This document shows positions 1 through 6,692 of a stretch of DNA of 10,123 bases, piece after piece; positions within the stretch are counted from its first letter, which is position 1, and the number at the start of each line of letters is the position of its first letter. A model generated the notes under the pieces. It was not told where the DNA came from. It was given only the letters and a program-made list of their open reading frames with translations, and did not search any database. Source of the DNA: an uncultured Phascolarctobacterium sp. (GTDB taxonomy: Bacteria; Bacillota; Negativicutes; Acidaminococcales; Acidaminococcaceae); the NCBI GenBank assembly GCA_946002345.1, contig CAMFZA010000048.1, forward strand, positions 1 to 10,123, given 5' to 3'. A program made the position numbers and the translations under genes.

Positions 1-765
1 GGTTGGGAGTCTTAAAGATGACGCCGGCGGCGATACTCATGCTGTCGCGGCCATATAGTTCAACATTATCTTCGATGGTGGAGCCGGGGAATTCCACCAT
101 TTGGTAATTGGTGCTGCCGTTGTCGTTTAAGAGCTCGTGGTTCCAAGCAACGCTGGCATGAGCCTGCCATTGGGTGCTGTCGTAGCTGTCCAGAGCCTTG
201 GGCTTGGTAACGAGGCGATAGCCCAGCTGGGTGCGCAGGGAGTCGTAGGTTGCACCTTCCAGATATGCTCTGTAAGCTGCACCGGTTTCGGTGGTGCCGG
301 GACGATGGACGAAGCTGTAATCAAGGGCTGCGAAGGGGCCACTTTGCATTACGCCGTGCTCCTTAGTCAAGGCAGTGCCCACATTGAGGCTGCCGCTGAA
401 GCCGGTCCAATCGCCGTCAACGCGGCCAGTGTAAAGGCCACCGGCACCGAGGATGGCAACGTTGCGATGGCTGCGCATTTGCTCCACGCCAAGGCGGGCA
501 CTGCCAAAGAGGGACCAGCCGTTCCAATCGGCGGGGGCGTAGCTGGCGTGGGCACCAAAGTACAGGCCTTCGCCCTTCACGGTACTGCCAGAATCGCTGG
601 TGCTTTGGTGGTTCAAGGCCGCATGGTAACCATGGGTCAGGCCGTTAGCAAAGGTGCGCTCGATGGCACCGATGACGCCGCTGTTATGGTTGGTGTAGCC
701 ATTGCTGCCGTTGTGTTGGTCAGTGTAGCCTGCAAAGGGGATGACAATGTTGCGCCAGCTGTTAT
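1..765. repeat. Diverged direct repeat, copy 1: autotransporter barrel coding region
   Basis: This barrel-coding stretch repeats at about 2626-3377 in the same orientation, starting at NSWRNIV and continuing to the window edge. Of the first 56 or so barrel residues about 45 are identical, and long runs of DNA are nearly identical (for example around 121-215 and 2741-2835). It arose by duplication of one gene and could support recombination deleting the intervening DNA. Confidence 0.85.
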
Positions 766-2356
766 ACTTGGGAGGTTCAAGTCGGGTTGGACCAAGACCT
801 CCGATTCTACGGGACACAGGAGTGTTCATGCTCATACTACCCGTATTAAGTGAACTGGTAACAGAGACTAAGTTGTTGAGGGTGGTATGGGTTTCAATCA
901 CAGCTTGGGCTTGGCTGCTAACCACATTGGGATTCAGCTTTTTGAGGTTGCTGTTGATTTCCTTTTTTGCATATGCGGTTGCATTCTCTCCAGTGAGATT
1001 GGAAGGTACGATGGGATTGTCCAGAGTATTTAAAAGAGCTTGCTTATCTGCACTAATACGTAATTCGGGGTTCTCTTTCTGCTTTTGCGTATCAATGTCG
1101 ATAGCCGAGCCAATGCCACTAGAGATGTCGTCAGTAGCAACGTTTTGGTAGCCTTGTCCTTTGCGTTCCACCGTGATGATGTATTGAGTTTTTGAATAGT
1201 CGCATACGATTTCTTTGCTGTTTACTGTAGTTGTAGTACCATCACCAGCAACAGTAAATTCTAATACAGGGGATATGTTGTTGATGTCTGGTTTTCCTGA
1301 ATAAACAGTTAGAGTGCCACCTGACTCTACAGAAACAATAGGGTCTAACGCAATTATTTGCCCGTTATAGTAATAATCTACTTGAGGAGTGAGGGTGATA
1401 CCACCATAGAGGACAGCATCACCTTGCGAAACTTTAAGGTGATCTGAAGCACCATTGGTATCGAAGTCAACAAGTAATTTGCCGTTTTGGGTATAATTGC
1501 CAGTGATATTGACCTCTGTGTTGGCGTTACCATCGCTTAAATTTAGGGTGCCGTCATTTAAAAAACTTGTCCTAAGATTACCTTCTTTGTTGTAACTCAT
1601 AATATAGTTAGCATTACTACTTAAAAGAGTGGCATTGCTAGAAATAGTTAAACCAGATAAGTTTGCTGTTCCTGCATATTCAAGAGTGGTGCCAACAATC
1701 TTCATGGAGATGCTCTTTTCACCATGGATATCGCCACTATAGGATATTTTGAGGTTGCCATCCACTTTATCTTGATCACCAACTCCATAGTTGCCAAAGG
1801 TCAACTTAGTGATGTCGTAATTAAGAGCTTGTTTGTCAGCAATAATATCTCCTTGTAGTGAGGCACCGTTTTGAATATAGATCTCTCTTACATAAGTAGA
1901 AGGGGCAATAGAAATGGCAGCTTCTTGGCCTATTAACGAGCCATTTACGATGAATTGGTCTACACATGGAACAGGTTCAGGGGCTGCATCGTTCATAGGT
2001 ACTATTTCTTTGTTACCTATAAAGCTAACCGCTATGCCCTCATCACCAAGAGCTTGGATTGTTTTGCCTGCATTTAAAGTAATATTATTTTCATAGCCAG
2101 ACTCTACCAAAAGGCCAGTACTAGAAGCACCACTAGCTGTTATATCGGCATCAATAGTAATGTTATTTTTGCTGCCTTTTACTAAAAGACCAGTGCCAGA
2201 AGCACTCTCTTCAGTAATAGGTGTGGTTACAGTTATTCTTTTTTCAGAATCTTCAATGACACGAATAGGCTCCTCTGCGTGAGCATAAAAAGGTGCCAAG
2301 AGGCAGGAGCAGCTTACAAGCACTGCTGCGGTTAAATAACGATGAGATTTAAACAT
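1..2356 (-). CDS. Autotransporter outer-membrane beta-barrel protein, C-terminus cut off by window edge
   Basis: The frame is open from ATG 2356 to the window edge: 785 codons without a stop. An AAGGAGG ribosome binding site lies 6 nt upstream of the start. Residues 1-27 form a Sec signal peptide (basic n-region, hydrophobic core, AHA cleavage site before EE). Residues 28 to about 530 are a Thr/Asn/Gly-rich passenger with short repeats typical of beta-helix passengers (NNITIDADITASG, NNITLNAG). From residue 532 (NSWRNIVIPF) to the edge is a type Va autotransporter barrel, closely matching the barrel of the upstream paralogue. By that comparison only about 30 residues, including the terminal beta-strand, are missing. 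No catalytic motif is visible in the passenger. It should be exported by Sec and inserted in the outer membrane by BamA, displaying the passenger at the surface. The function is probably adhesion or surface display, but this cannot be decided from the sequence. It has its own promoter. Confidence 0.9.
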   Translation of the reverse strand, partial: MFKSHRYLTAAVLVSCSCLLAPFYAHAEEPIRVIEDSEKRITVTTPITEESASGTGLLVKGSKNNITIDADITASGASSTGLLVESGYENNITLNAGKTIQALGDEGIAVSFIGNKEIVPMNDAAPEPVPCVDQFIVNGSLIGQEAAISIAPSTYVREIYIQNGASLQGDIIADKQALNYDITKLTFGNYGVGDQDKVDGNLKISYSGDIHGEKSISMKIVGTTLEYAGTANLSGLTISSNATLLSSNANYIMSYNKEGNLRTSFLNDGTLNLSDGNANTEVNITGNYTQNGKLLVDFDTNGASDHLKVSQGDAVLYGGITLTPQVDYYYNGQIIALDPIVSVESGGTLTVYSGKPDINNISPVLEFTVAGDGTTTTVNSKEIVCDYSKTQYIITVERKGQGYQNVATDDISSGIGSAIDIDTQKQKENPELRISADKQALLNTLDNPIVPSNLTGENATAYAKKEINSNLKKLNPNVVSSQAQAVIETHTTLNNLVSVTSSLNTGSMSMNTPVSRRIGGLGPTRLEPPKYNSWRNIVIPFAGYTDQHNGSNGYTNHNSGVIGAIERTFANGLTHGYHAALNHQSTSDSGSTVKGEGLYFGAHASYAPADWNGWSLFGSARLGVEQMRSHRNVAILGAGGLYTGRVDGDWTGFSGSLNVGTALTKEHGVMQSGPFAALDYSFVHRPGTTETGAAYRAYLEGATYDSLRTQLGYRLVTKPKALDSYDSTQWQAHASVAWNHELLNDNGSTNYQMVEFPGSTIEDNVELYGRDSMSIAAGVIFKTPN
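2276..2356 (-). other. Sec signal peptide of the downstream autotransporter
   Basis: These are codons 1-27, ending in AHA before EE. The core LTAAVLVSCSCLLAP is almost identical to that of the protease autotransporter (6283-6363), and a 15-base stretch is identical in the DNA (gaggcaggagcagct). Cys16 and Cys18 sit inside the hydrophobic region. LVSC also fits a loose lipobox, so signal peptidase II processing at Cys16 is an alternative to signal peptidase I after Ala27. Confidence 0.75.
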
Positions 2357-2414
2357 AACAAAACCTCCTTCTTGTATATAAAAGACGCACAATATTAGCA
2401 TGGACCTTAATTTG

Positions 2415-2442
2415 ATTATATCATAAAAAAAGCACCTGTCCA
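2415..2442 (-). promoter_or_regulatory. Promoter of the downstream autotransporter gene
   Basis: Read on the minus strand, a -35 of TGGACA (2442-2437, 5 of 6 to consensus) is followed after 16 bp by a perfect TATAAT (2420-2415), preceded by TGA, which makes an extended -10. Transcription would begin near 2408, leaving a leader of about 50 nt with the ribosome binding site at its end. The -35 lies inside the hairpin of the upstream gene's terminator. Confidence 0.7.
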
Positions 2443-2455
2443 ATAGGCAGGTGCT
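2425..2455 (-). terminator. Rho-independent terminator after the protease autotransporter gene
   Basis: On the minus strand the stem AGCACCTGCC/GGACAGGTGCT closes a small CAATA-type loop (plus-strand arms 2431-2440 and 2446-2455, 10 pairs with one G-T). It is followed directly by seven T residues (2431-2425). It lies about 80 nt past the stop of the upstream gene. A second small perfect hairpin (TTTTAGC and GCTAAAA arms, 2493-2510) lies between the stop codon and the terminator but has no T tract. Confidence 0.85.
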
Positions 2456-2532
2456 AAAAATTTGATAATTATCTTAAGTTTGAGCAAGAAAGTTTTAGCC
2501 AAAGCTAAAATGGCATTTGCTTTATTTACAAA

Positions 2533-5088
2533 CTAGAATTTCCACTCGAAGTTAACCTTTCCGTACACGGAAGAGCCACCCTTGCGGTAAATGTCACTGC
2601 CTAAGGTGAGACCTACGTCCAAACGTTTAGGAGTTTTGAAGGTGATGCCGGCGGCAACGCTCATGCTGTCACGACCGTAATCAGCGGTTTTGTCATTGAT
2701 GGCTTTGGACAAGCCTTCGAGAGCAAAGTCGGTGGAGCCGTTGTCGTTCAAAAGCTCGTGGTTCCAAGCAACGGAAGCGTGAGCTTGCCATTTGGTGCTG
2801 TCGTAGCTGTCTAAGGCCTTGGGCTTGGTGGTCAAGCGGTAGCCAAGCTGTGTCTTCAAAGAGTCATAGGTTGCGCTATCTAAATGAGCGGGAATGCCGC
2901 TGCCGTGCTCATCCACGCTGGGGCGATGAGCGAAGCTGTAGCCCAAGGCAGCGAAGGGACCGCTCTTGACAACGCCGTGCTCTTTTTCCAAGGCGGTGCC
3001 CACAGTGAAGCTGCCGCTGAAGCCGGTCCAGTCGGCATCACTGGTACCCATGCTGCCACCGCCAATGTTTAAGGTGCGGTGGCTGCGCATGTTTTCGAGA
3101 CCCAAACGAGCGCTGCCAAAAACTTGCCAGCCCTTCCAATCTGCAGGAGCGTAGCTTGCGTGGGTGCCAAGGTAGAAGCCTTCGCCCTTGATGCGTTGAC
3201 TGTCGCTGGAGGTGGACTGATGGTTCACTGCCGCATGATAGCCATGGGTTAAGCCGTTGTCCAGTGTGCGCTCCATGGCTCCCAGTACGCCACTGTTATG
3301 ATTGGTGTAGCTGGAAACGCCGTTGTGTTGGTCGGTGTAGCTGGAGAAGGGCACCACAATGTTGCGCCAGCTATTGTTCTTGGGAGTGTTGTCCAAGGCA
3401 GGTCCACGACCGCCGCCCGTCCGAGCGGCAGGGACGTTACTACTAAAGCTGCCCAGCATGTTCAGATTATTCATCATGGTGTGGGTGGTCAGTGTTGCCT
3501 GAGCACTGCTGCCATAAACATGGGGCGTCAGCGCCTTTAATGCTTGTTTAGCAGTTGCACCGGTGCCGTCGTTATAGTCCATGCCGGTAAGCAGATTTGC
3601 CCATTTTTGGTCCAGCTCGCTGAGTTCGGATTCATTCATGTCAGCTATATCAGAAGCCTTTTCTGCCAATTGAGCAGCTAACTGTCCTTCGGTGCCTGTG
3701 CCTGCGAATTGGGCATAATCGCGGGTAGTGCTAATGGTGATCAGTTTATTATCTTCATTATATTCTGCCGTCATGTTTAAGGTGGCAGAGTTGGACTTGA
3801 TTTCCAAATTAGCGGGATTCAAATCAATTGTGGGAGAATAACCAGTATCTGGGACAAGATTAATTTCGGTGGTTTCTTTGTACAAGCCTTCTTCAGCATT
3901 GAGCACAAATCTACCAGTAGTATTATCGTCGCCGTTAAGATAGGCGCTACCACTACCAGAAATCTTCATGCTCTCTCCATCGCAGTCAAAGCTTGTCTGT
4001 AATGTGCCTTCGTTAACAAAGGTGCCCTCCACAACAAGGCTGCTATTGATGGTCAAATCGCCTGTGTTAGTGTATTGAGTGCTGGGACCATTTGCCACAT
4101 GCACAATATTCACATTGTTAGTGCCACTGGTGGTGAGCTTACCTGCCCACAGGTCAATAACTAGACTATCTTTGCCGAGGATATTATGTCTAAGCTTTTT
4201 TGCATAACTTGCGTCTGCCAAAATCATATTGCCATTTTCATCTGCTGCATAACCAAAGTTCAGATGTGTTAGGCCATCATAGTTAACAGGCAGCAGTGGG
4301 GCCAAAGCTTCCTTTGCATCCTCGTTTTGATAAATAATAGCATTGGGATTCCACTGGGAAATAATGTCGCCTTTTATGCAAGCGCTTTGCAAAATATTGA
4401 TGTTCTTAACATAGGCATTGGGAGAAATATAGATAGCTGCTTTTTTACCTTTGAGAGTGCCAGCAACATTAAAATTAGTCACCAATTCGCCTTTGATGGC
4501 AGCGGGCAGGTCCTTCTGTACCCAACCGCTTTGTGCTTCTTCCTGCGCTTCATTTTGGGCTAGGAGCTGTTCGCCTTTGCCGCTCTCCTGTCCTTCATCT
4601 TCGTCGTCGCCATCAGCGTCAGGCTCGTTGTATATTACATTAATGTACGAGCCCCTATAACCATAAATGTCGCCCAATTCGTTGCTGCCAAAGTCAAAGC
4701 GAGCTGCCACTCCGTCTGCACCGGTAGCTTTGATACTTGTGCCAGCATTTAAGGTGATTTCATGCTCCTTGCCGTAAGCAACCAAAAGACCATTGCCACC
4801 TTCGCCGTTGGCTGTAATATCCTCATCAATAGTAACATTATTGTCTATGCCGTCTACGCGAATACCAATACCATATTCGCCGCCAGCATTTAAAGCGGCA
4901 CTTTGGGTAACATCCACATAGCTACCATAGACATGCAGACCGATGCCGTGCATTTGGGTGCTGTTGAAGGCATTATTATTATTGTAGGTGATATAATTGA
5001 TATTCTCGTCCTCATCGACTGTGCCGCTGTTATAAATGGATTTGCCAAAATAGGCACGGCGGTAAATGTTATAGCCCAAATCCTGCAT
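2533..5088 (-). CDS. Passenger and beta-barrel half of the interrupted autotransporter (no signal peptide)
   Basis: An 851-codon open frame from the first ATG after an in-frame TAA. Residues 1-20 (MQDLGYNIYRRAYFG) continue the last helix of the protease domain encoded upstream. Residues about 40-560 are an Asn/Gly/Thr-rich passenger with beta-helix-like repeats and an acidic low-complexity insert near 155-185. Residues about 571-851 are a complete autotransporter barrel ending in FEWKF; the C-terminal Phe is the usual BamA recognition end. The ATG at 5088 has no convincing ribosome binding site and no signal peptide, so this half could not reach the outer membrane if translated alone. It shares its frame with the ORF ending at 5104, and only six codons including the stop separate them. 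It is best read as the C-terminal part of one broken gene. The passenger and barrel resemble those of the downstream paralogue. Confidence 0.85.
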   Translation of the reverse strand: MQDLGYNIYRRAYFGKSIYNSGTVDEDENINYITYNNNNAFNSTQMHGIGLHVYGSYVDVTQSAALNAGGEYGIGIRVDGIDNNVTIDEDITANGEGGNGLLVAYGKEHEITLNAGTSIKATGADGVAARFDFGSNELGDIYGYRGSYINVIYNEPDADGDDEDEGQESGKGEQLLAQNEAQEEAQSGWVQKDLPAAIKGELVTNFNVAGTLKGKKAAIYISPNAYVKNINILQSACIKGDIISQWNPNAIIYQNEDAKEALAPLLPVNYDGLTHLNFGYAADENGNMILADASYAKKLRHNILGKDSLVIDLWAGKLTTSGTNNVNIVHVANGPSTQYTNTGDLTINSSLVVEGTFVNEGTLQTSFDCDGESMKISGSGSAYLNGDDNTTGRFVLNAEEGLYKETTEINLVPDTGYSPTIDLNPANLEIKSNSATLNMTAEYNEDNKLITISTTRDYAQFAGTGTEGQLAAQLAEKASDIADMNESELSELDQKWANLLTGMDYNDGTGATAKQALKALTPHVYGSSAQATLTTHTMMNNLNMLGSFSSNVPAARTGGGRGPALDNTPKNNSWRNIVVPFSSYTDQHNGVSSYTNHNSGVLGAMERTLDNGLTHGYHAAVNHQSTSSDSQRIKGEGFYLGTHASYAPADWKGWQVFGSARLGLENMRSHRTLNIGGGSMGTSDADWTGFSGSFTVGTALEKEHGVVKSGPFAALGYSFAHRPSVDEHGSGIPAHLDSATYDSLKTQLGYRLTTKPKALDSYDSTKWQAHASVAWNHELLNDNGSTDFALEGLSKAINDKTADYGRDSMSVAAGITFKTPKRLDVGLTLGSDIYRKGGSSVYGKVNFEWKF
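2626..3377. repeat. Diverged direct repeat, copy 2: autotransporter barrel coding region
   Basis: Partner of the repeat at 1-765. Differences cluster in extracellular-loop-like segments (for example HRTLNIGGGSMGTSDAD against HRNVAILGAGGLYTGRVDGD), while strand-like segments are conserved, as expected for two functional barrels under selection. Confidence 0.85.
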
Positions 5089-5103
5089 CAGAGCCAGCTC
5101 TGC

Positions 5104-6363
5104 TTACGTAAAAGAGCACCAGTTGCGGTAGAATTGATGGCTCATATTGACATTTTGCAGCTCGATATGGGAAAGCTCGGGTATGGTGCCTTTACTATCC
5201 TCATAACCATTTAAAGGCAGGCCTTGCACGGCAGGTGCCTCGGAGTCGTCAGGCCAGGCTATACTAGCAAGTTGGTCATTTGTAGTTAATACTTCTTCTA
5301 CGTTTTCGCCTGTGAAATAAGCACCACTAGCTGTTCCTACATCATTACCGCGGAGAACATAAAATTCGTCAGGCTTTATTACAAAGTCCTCACTGTCAAA
5401 TTGCGCTAAAGTAATGGGAACAATGGTTCTGCTGGTGAGTTCGCCATTAATAGTGATATTAGATGCATTAGGGTTAATAGGCTGCTGTTCGCCTTCGCCA
5501 CCATCATAATAAGTATTCCCATTCTTATTATATGCATAATACACAACACGACCAAAAACGTCCCTGATGCCCATTTCGTATTTGTTAAAAACAGCCATAG
5601 ATTGGTTATGGCCGTAATTTGCACTAGTGCCAAAAGTTACCTTTCTATTGGTATCCTCTGAGATATACGTTCCCAGTCCCAAAGCATGGAACATTTCATG
5701 GGTAATGGTGCCATAATAATCGGAATTGGTTCCATTACTGGGGAGCACAGGGAATTTTTCAATATACCAATTGGCATCGGGAGGCGCAAGGTCCACTTCA
5801 ATTTCTGCAACGATGTCATTGTCTTCGGGGTGATATTTTCCCTGCAGTACTGCAGCAAGCTCAGTATCACTGATTTGTGTTGAGGGCTTGCCAGTATCGT
5901 CCCTTATGATGTAAGTGTCGCTTTGGGCAGCCGCATTGGCATCCTGGTCGGGAAGCAGCTCTAACTTGATAACCGGAACGGTTTCCGTGGGGCTAGGCTG
6001 AATCATGTTATGAATATAAGCAATGCTTTTGTTAAATGCTTGAACTTCTCCCGCGAAAGAGACGCGATAGGATGCATAGACCTTGATTTTTTCGTTGTTG
6101 GCGTCAAGAATTAAATTTCCCTCGTCGTCCTCTTGGTATTCGCCACGCCAGTGAGGGCCGGGGTGGGTGCTTGCAGTATAAATATCAAATGTATAGGTGT
6201 AGGAGTTGGGTGTTGGTGAATCGATGTTAATATTCATATAATGCTGGCCGTGGCCGCAGTCAGGAGCATCCTCCTCTTCCTCCGCATGGGCGTAATAAGG
6301 AGCCATGAGGCAGGAGCAGCTGAGGAGAACGGCTGCAGTTAAAGCATGTTTTTTGTTTAACAT
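5104..6363 (-). CDS. Exported metzincin-like zinc protease domain, N-terminal half of the interrupted autotransporter
   Basis: 419 codons from ATG 6363, which has GGAGG 8 nt upstream and begins a clear signal peptide (residues 1-27, AHA before EE). An in-frame ATG 15 codons earlier lacks a ribosome binding site and would bury the signal peptide. HEMFHALG at residues 222-229 gives two zinc ligands (His222, His226) and the catalytic Glu223. The canonical metzincin third ligand (HExxHxxGxxH) is replaced by Thr232. A later segment, SHIELQNVNMSH (398-409), looks like the third-His plus Met-turn arrangement of leishmanolysin (family M8), with a long insert between. The product ends at TAA 5104-5106 within what should be the final helix of the domain (SFT, stop, AELALMQDLGYNI). 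Truncated here, it would be exported without a barrel and probably misfolded. Protease assignment is from motifs only; the substrate is unknown. Confidence 0.85.
   Translation of the reverse strand: MLNKKHALTAAVLLSCSCLMAPYYAHAEEEEDAPDCGHGQHYMNINIDSPTPNSYTYTFDIYTASTHPGPHWRGEYQEDDEGNLILDANNEKIKVYASYRVSFAGEVQAFNKSIAYIHNMIQPSPTETVPVIKLELLPDQDANAAAQSDTYIIRDDTGKPSTQISDTELAAVLQGKYHPEDNDIVAEIEVDLAPPDANWYIEKFPVLPSNGTNSDYYGTITHEMFHALGLGTYISEDTNRKVTFGTSANYGHNQSMAVFNKYEMGIRDVFGRVVYYAYNKNGNTYYDGGEGEQQPINPNASNITINGELTSRTIVPITLAQFDSEDFVIKPDEFYVLRGNDVGTASGAYFTGENVEEVLTTNDQLASIAWPDDSEAPAVQGLPLNGYEDSKGTIPELSHIELQNVNMSHQFYRNWCSFT
6283..6363 (-). other. Sec signal peptide of the protease autotransporter
   Basis: These are codons 1-27: lysines and a histidine in the n-region, core LTAAVLLSCSCLMAP, cleavage after AHA, acidic mature start EEEED. 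It matches the paralogue's signal peptide in both protein and DNA. Confidence 0.75.
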
Positions 6364-6413
6364 ATAAAACCCTCCTATAAAAAAGTTTTGCCTAAAATCA
6401 TTGGTCATAATTG

Positions 6414-6461
6414 GAGTAACGAAACGTTACTCGAAAAGCATGTTCGCTTTAAAACGAGTAA
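6414..6461 (-). promoter_or_regulatory. Two mutually exclusive hairpins in the leader of the protease autotransporter
   Basis: In the minus-strand transcript UUACUCG (6461-6455) can pair with CGAGUAA (6433-6427), with an inner AAAGC/GCUUU stem. Alternatively GAGUAACG (6432-6425) pairs with CGUUACUC (6421-6414) around a UUU loop, a perfect 8-bp stem. The middle strand is shared, so only one can form. Neither is followed by a U tract. At DNA level the second is a 19-bp palindrome and could instead be an operator. Confidence 0.45.
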
Positions 6462-6479
6462 ATACTACTATTTTAGCGT

Positions 6480-6507
6480 AACATAGTATTATTCATAAAA
6501 GTGTCAC
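6480..6507 (-). promoter_or_regulatory. Possible promoter of the protease autotransporter
   Basis: On the minus strand GTGACA (6507-6502, 5 of 6 to consensus) is separated by 16 bp from TATGTT (6485-6480, 4 of 6). A start near 6473 would give a leader of about 110 nt containing the paired hairpins. It is the best candidate seen, but the -10 is weak. Confidence 0.4.
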
Positions 6508-6613
6508 AGAACCGCTTCCAAAATGTACGTTTCTGCACTCTTTTACTTTATTTGAATTCGTGGTGTAGCTGCCAAAATCCTGTTGAGGCATGCTTTTTGT
6601 TTACAAAAAAGAA

Positions 6614-6622
6614 TGCTATAAT
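6614..6622 (+). promoter_or_regulatory. Extended -10 promoter of the ABC-F/tadA operon
   Basis: A TGC precedes a perfect TATAAT at 6617-6622. The -35 is poor (T-rich sequence around 6594-6600). Transcription would begin near 6629, about 65 nt before the ABC-F start. The promoter sits in the 329-nt divergent gap between the two start codons (6364-6692), which otherwise holds only the minus-strand promoter and leader. Confidence 0.6.
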
Positions 6623-6692
6623 AGAATAAACGATGCTAGCAATTTGCGCTTGGAAAAAGTAGCTTGATGCAATAGAAAAATAGGAGAACACC

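Larger units (their letters stand above)
2533..6363 (-). pseudogene. Protease autotransporter gene interrupted by an in-frame TAA
   Basis: The two halves above are in the same frame and together would encode about 1276 residues: signal peptide, zinc-protease domain, repeat passenger, barrel. The only break is TAA at 5106-5104, flanked by SFT and AELALMQDLGY. Glu fits this position, so a single GAA to TAA change would explain it. Three facts support one ancestral gene: protease-domain residues continue past the stop; the barrel half lacks a signal peptide while the other half has one; and the downstream paralogue joins the same signal peptide to the same barrel in one frame. Sequencing error or programmed readthrough cannot be excluded. 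Confidence 0.75.

Noticed and set aside
137..853. Long open frame on the plus strand (238 codons) opposite the barrel-coding region
   Set aside because: It is antisense to a barrel clearly conserved between two paralogues, starts without a ribosome binding site, and reads as low-complexity Ala/Val/Gly sequence. Codon bias of the minus-strand gene explains it.
2533..5088. The 851-codon ORF as an independent functional gene
   Set aside because: It has no signal peptide, no good ribosome binding site, begins inside a protease-domain helix, and is in frame with the upstream ORF across one stop codon.
5104..5106. Programmed recoding or readthrough at the TAA
   Set aside because: TAA is not a known selenocysteine or pyrrolysine codon, and no stimulating context or downstream structure was recognised. 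It is kept only as an alternative in the findings.
5104..6408. Start codon at 6408 for the protease half
   Set aside because: It has no ribosome binding site and adds 15 residues before the signal peptide. ATG 6363 has GGAGG and matches the start of the paralogue.
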